Assembly (NCBI GenBank): GCA_018105865.1
Contig: CM030834.1
Location: forward strand, 17,193,719-17,257,718
Origin: Metaphire vulgaris
Taxonomy: Eukaryota > Annelida > Clitellata > Crassiclitellata > Megascolecidae
Length of the DNA stretch: 64,000 nt
Direction of reading: 5' to 3'
Position numbers and translations under genes: made by a program. Shown piece after piece: positions 53,666 to 64,000 of this stretch. Under the pieces are notes generated by a model, which saw only the letters and a list, made by a program, of their open reading frames with translations, was not told the origin of the DNA and did not search any database. How positions within the stretch are numbered: position 1 is the first letter of the stretch; each line of letters begins with the position of its first letter.

Positions 53666-55365
53666 AATGATGATGATAATAATAATAATAACAGTAATAA
53701 TAATAAACTGGGTCTTGGGGATACTGTTACTATGGGTTTTTTATACAAATGTTCTACATGTAGTGTGTCTTACAGAATTGTGGGTGTCAATTTAAGCAGG
53801 TTTGGAATATTTACATTACAGTGTAATAGGCAACTAACGATTAAAATTGTTTGTTCTATGATATTAGGTTAAAATATTATGAATAACTATACTATAATGT
53901 AAAAGGTGCTCAACAATTTAAGCATTTTGTGTGAGGTTATGCTTCCGTCGTTACTCCATATTTAGACTGATTGATAGATTGGCCTGGCATTACTAGACAA
54001 GGTTAATAGCAGGTTATAGTTTGTGGGAATTTAGCTAATTTTTAAATAAATTTTCATTAAATATTCTACACTATTATTGGTTCATGTGTCTGTATATTTC
54101 CTAGCTATACATCAGTTAAGTTGTCAATCGATAATGTGACATTTTCACTTTGTTTCTGCAGCTTGAAATATGGGCAGTTGTGCTGTCATTCTACCTTGTA
54201 GTACATAATAATAATATTATAAAATAAGGTCAGGCATGATAGAAAAGTTTTATAAAAATGTACACTGTATGTATTGCTTTAAATTGGAGGTTGTAATTGT
54301 TGTTTGTGTCCAGTTTATGAGAAGTGGTTTTACTAGTAAATTTCTGGCATATGTCTCACTTTTTATTAAAACAGCGGTCGCGCATTCAGGTGTGGCTATA
54401 CGAGCAGACCAACCTACGGATTGAAGGGTGCATCATAGTAAGGAATTATTGTTCAAATCGTCGTCAATTATTGCATAAGAAGGCTCTGATATAGCGCTGT
54501 CACCAATTCATATACCAAATTTGTTAAATGAAAAATGAAATTTTGTATGAAATTTTCTGGCAACTCTGCCTGCATACAGTACATACAGTACTCATTTGTT
54601 GCATGGTGTGTGAAAATTGCTATTTTGTTTCACTTAAGGGCTTTGATGAGTACATGAATCTTGTGTTGGATGAAGCAGAAGAATATCATCTGAAGACCAA
54701 AAATCGAAAGAAGCTGGGTAAAGAATGTTACTTGTATGGTCTTGTTGTGTTTCAAATGATTACCCTTTGAACTAATGAATTAGTAAATAATTGCTGCAAA
54801 TATTTTTTACTTTAACGTTATTGAATGCTTCCTATAGAGAAAGTCTAACCAATGTTATAGTATATATCCTAGTTCCTTGATTGTGTAAATTAGTAGACAT
54901 TTTGGATCATTTACAGCTAGTATTTTCAATCCTATTATGGAATGCACATGAAAAGCAAAGGCATATGTAAAAATTGGTATGGGAGATTAGGGGGCATTTG
55001 AAAAACATTGGCAGGCTAAATTTGGCCTGTAGGCTAGTGTTTGCAGATGATTGGTTTAGCTGAACTATAATATAATAAATCATGCCTCTTTGTGTCCATA
55101 AATGCCAATGTAAATGTTAAAAATCATCAGCATGTTTCCAGGCAGGATGGATAAAACTGTATCAGTTAATGACAGTTATAACAAATAATAATAATAGGGT
55201 GTAATTTTTGTATGAAAATAATGTCAAATGCAAGATATTTTAGGACATTTGTTGAAAAAGGCTACTTAAAATGGTGTTTTTTATTTTCATTCTCTAGGAA
55301 GAATACTTCTGAAAGGTGACAACATCACTCTTATTCAGCAGATTGGAGGTGGAAACATGGAATAA
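50638..55365 (+). CDS. SNRPE: Small nuclear ribonucleoprotein E (Sm protein E), complete, five exons
   Basis: Core Sm-ring protein of the U1, U2, U4 and U5 spliceosomal snRNPs, assembled on the Sm site of snRNA in the cytoplasm and acting in the nucleus. Exons: 50638-50688 ([17 protein letters not shown]), 51134-51160 (NLIFRYLQN, only 27 nt), 54375-54437 ([21 protein letters not shown]), 54639-54717 ([19 protein letters not shown] and onward), 55298-55365 ([14 protein letters not shown] to TAA). Sum 288 nt, 95 residues against 92 in human, phases consistent throughout. Sm1 ([10 protein letters not shown]) and Sm2 ([12 protein letters not shown]) motifs are both present. The start codon gives the conserved MAY N-terminus. 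Intron 3 (51161-54374) holds a MITE and a pogo-like element. It lies 2.4 kb downstream of PCCA on the same strand and converges with CPT2. Confidence 0.96.
51134..51160 (+). other. SNRPE: 27-nt SNRPE microexon
   Basis: Acceptor ATATCAG, then nine codons NLIFRYLQN, then donor GTAAGT. It is too short for ordinary ORF scans, but it supplies exactly the residues that link MVQPI to [11 protein letters not shown] in Sm E proteins, phase 0 on both sides. Confidence 0.93.
51249..51569. mobile_element. MITE with TAATTGTGGGCGGTCGATAC ends
   Basis: About 320 bp in the SNRPE intron. The right end inverted reads TAATTGTGGGCGGTCGATAC then CCGCATGTAAAC; the left end is the same but with a 10-bp internal duplication (GGCCGGTC repeat). 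Superfamily not determined. Confidence 0.75.
52296..53446. mobile_element. pogo/Tigger-like element, non-coding
   Basis: 1151 bp flanked by TA, ends CAGTAAACTCCCGTTATCCC and GCGAGATAGCGAGGTTTTACTG. The TA duplication and CAGTAAA ends with alternating CGTTAT/GCGAG are typical of the pogo branch of Tc1/mariner. The interior has two (TA)n runs (52428-52470, 52520-52570), CT-rich stretches and an inverted pair GCTTTCGTTATACTGTAC/GTACAGCATAACGAAAGC at 53178-53229. Confidence 0.82.
53447..53534. repeat. (TA)n/(TG)n microsatellite
   Basis: TA repeats with short TGTGTG interruptions directly after the pogo-like element. Confidence 0.97.
53634..53706. repeat. (GAT)n(AAT)n microsatellite
   Basis: About 70 bp of ATG/ATA/AAT trinucleotides. 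Confidence 0.95.
53807..54374. other. SNRPE intron remainder, no feature recognised
   Basis: AT-rich, no paired ends, no coding frame. Confidence 0.5.
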
Positions 55366-55811
55366 TCTGTCTGAAATTGAAAGAACTTTTGCCAAGGACA
55401 GAAACTAAATCTAAGTTTTGATGGAATTATTTTGCTGGAGACACTAGCAAAAACACAAACTGCTTGATTGTTACAGTAATTATCAGTTGATTTTAAAATC
55501 AACTAGATACTTTTTATAAAAAAACAAAAACTCCATGGTATTACAATTTTAACAATTGTTTGCAAAACAAGATAGTTGATAAATTATAATTAAAATTGCA
55601 ACTTTATGGCACAAGCATACATGATTTCTAGGACTATTAGCATTTTATAATTTAATCTACATTCCTTTGCAGTATCAAGTATCTAAAAATTTCGTTTATG
55701 TGATAAAAGTTGTGTATTATGAAAAAAACTACGAAGCTGGCACATAATTGTGACAAGTTCTTCATGACTATGTTTTATCTTTGTATGAATTTTTGGAATC
55801 CTTAAAATGTC
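55366..55811. other. Convergent intergenic/3' UTR interval between SNRPE and CPT2
   Basis: AT-rich, no open frame of note and no transposon ends seen. It must hold both 3' UTRs and poly(A) signals, which may overlap. I could not assign a single convincing AATAAA for either gene by eye. Confidence 0.6.
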
Positions 55812-62421
<6,610 letters not shown>

Positions 62422-63294
62422 CTAAACAACAAAATAGGCTGTTGAATTTATAGCGACCAATGAGATACAATTCAAATTCAAACTGATACAGTTTGAATAA
62501 AAATTCTGCTATATGAAAACCTTGATCATCACAATTTCCTTCAGTATGACCAGCTACTTATTACCTACGAACAACTTTATTTCACACATGGCAGAGACAA
62601 ACATGATATAAAATGATAATAAAGATGATGGAGACAAACATCAAAATAATACTTAAGTAAAACAAACAAACAAAACTCAAATACCTATTCAACTAACATA
62701 ACATTCATTACAACATATCCATGACTTTAGACCTCAAATACACATTTACTATATAATCATGCAATGATTTAGGCTATTAGTTCAGTTAGGCATGAAAGTA
62801 TTTTTCCTATTACTAAATAGCTATTACATCTTTACTGAGAATTTAACGAAAATGAAATTTAATCCAGCCTCAAGCAAGGAACCAGTGGCCACAACCAGAG
62901 CAAGGTAAAATCATGAAAAAGGAAGAACCTATGGTCTCAGTGAACTACTACCGGTACTACTCACCAGTGTACCTTAGTAAAAATACAGTTAATAAAATAT
63001 AATAATAATATTAGTAAACTGATATTGGCAGACTACAGTGTAATGCAATTAAGTAAGCTATGTAATTTTACTATATAGTGAGCTTAAGGATGGTATTGTC
63101 AAATTCCAATTAACACAGAAGATATAATACTAAACCACTTGAACCAGTAATTACTATTATATTGTTACTGTAATGCAATTTAAACAGTGGCTTAGCTATA
63201 TGAGCTGTAGGATAATCTGCTGAGCTGCAAAATAAATCTCAAATGGGTTCAGTTTTAGTACCTATCAAATGCCAAAACATCTATTAAATATTGG
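62422..63294. other. CPT2 intron, no feature recognised
   Basis: AT-rich. I looked for the upstream CPT2 exons (region before ARHILVIRNGNYY) and found none here. Confidence 0.55.
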
Positions 63295-64000
63295 AGGTCT
63301 AGTCCCGTGAAGTGCCAGTCACTTGTGGAGTCCCTCAGGGTTCGGTCCTTGGGCCGCTTCTGTATATACTATACATTGCTGATGTTGCACGCTTGTTTGC
63401 GCCTTTTAATTTTAAAACACATATGTACGCTGATGATATTCAGGCCTATTCGCATTCCAGCCCCTCTAATGCACTGCAGATCACTCGTGAATTTGTTGAA
63501 GCCTCTGACTTACTTCGTTCATGGATGCACTCAAATCGTCTTTTACTTAATCCAGCTAAAACTCAGCTCATCTGGTTTGGTACTCGAGGTCAGCTCTCTA
63601 AAATTGATAATCTGTCTCTGCAGTCTGCCTTCTCTGGCCTCTCTTTCTCCTCTTCTGTACGTGATCTTGGTATAATTCTTGACTCTGAGTTAACCTTTAT
63701 GGATCATATTAACTCACTTTGTCGCAGTTGCTTCTATCATCTCCGCCAGCTTAGAGTGATTCGACGTACACTAGACATGCCATCTGCTTCTACTTTGATT
63801 CATGCATTTATTTGCTCAAGGCTTGACTACTGTGGTTCACTTTTTGCTGGTCTTCCATCGGTGCGACTTGATAAACTCCAGATGGTTCTTCGTTCGGCGG
63901 CCAGGGTGATTGCTGGTGTCACAAGACGTGATCACATTAGTGATTATATGATGTCTGTTTTACACTGGCTGCCTTATCCTGCTCGAGTTGAGTTTCGAGT
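63295..64000 (+). pseudogene. CR1/L2-like LINE reverse transcriptase fragment, runs off the window
   Basis: Plus strand: PVTCGVPQGSVLGPLLYILY, HMYADDIQAY, LNPAKTQLIWFGTRGQ, RDLGIILDSELTFMDHI, RLDYCGSLFAGLP, LRSAARVIAGVTRRDHI and LHWLP. A frameshift near 63340-63400 and another near 63670 interrupt it. The 5' part is missing: it starts at the VTCGVPQGS motif. Sense opposite to CPT2. Confidence 0.92.

Overview
Nuclear DNA of an invertebrate animal. The evidence is spliced genes with many introns, animal-specific proteins, several LINE retrotransposon families and many short DNA transposons. The species cannot be fixed from sequence alone; a marine invertebrate is a reasonable guess. The octamer TAGGCCTA is strikingly over-represented.

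Layout. (1) 1-21.3 kb, minus strand: a CAMK-group Ser/Thr kinase most like HUNK. Eight exons join in frame to 346 codons plus stop. An alanine/proline-rich open exon at the left edge may be its C-terminal continuation through a GC-AG intron. The introns are packed with hAT, Harbinger-like and LINE debris and microsatellites. (2) 21.3-30.4 kb: GC-rich kinase 5' flank, a 910-bp hAT derivative, a hAT element split by a CR1-like LINE, and a decayed endonuclease/reverse-transcriptase LINE at about 26.94-30.24 kb. (3) 30.4-48.3 kb, plus strand: PCCA, mitochondrial propionyl-CoA carboxylase alpha. Twenty-one exons join to 695 codons plus stop; only the 5' end with the start codon and most of the transit peptide is missing. 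Its introns hold hAT, Mutator-like and piggyBac-like elements. (4) 50.6-55.4 kb, plus strand: SNRPE, the Sm core protein E, complete in five exons with a 27-nt microexon. (5) 55.8-62.4 kb, minus strand, convergent with SNRPE: CPT2, carnitine palmitoyltransferase 2, the last eight exons (about two thirds of the protein); the 5' end lies beyond the right edge. (6) 63.3-64.0 kb: a LINE reverse transcriptase that runs off the window.

Functionally, CPT2 and PCCA both act in mitochondrial fatty-acid catabolism (acyl import, and disposal of propionyl-CoA from odd-chain fatty acids). SNRPE is a housekeeping splicing factor. The adjacency is probably incidental. No unknown enzymatic system was found. 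The most unusual content is in the transposons: a 20-bp word shared by elements with unrelated ends, stacked hAT insertions with recognisable target duplications, hAT derivatives whose ends are arrays of short words, and a head-to-head telomere-repeat palindrome inside a MITE. All exon boundaries are my own hand assembly from splice signals and frame continuity, without transcript evidence.
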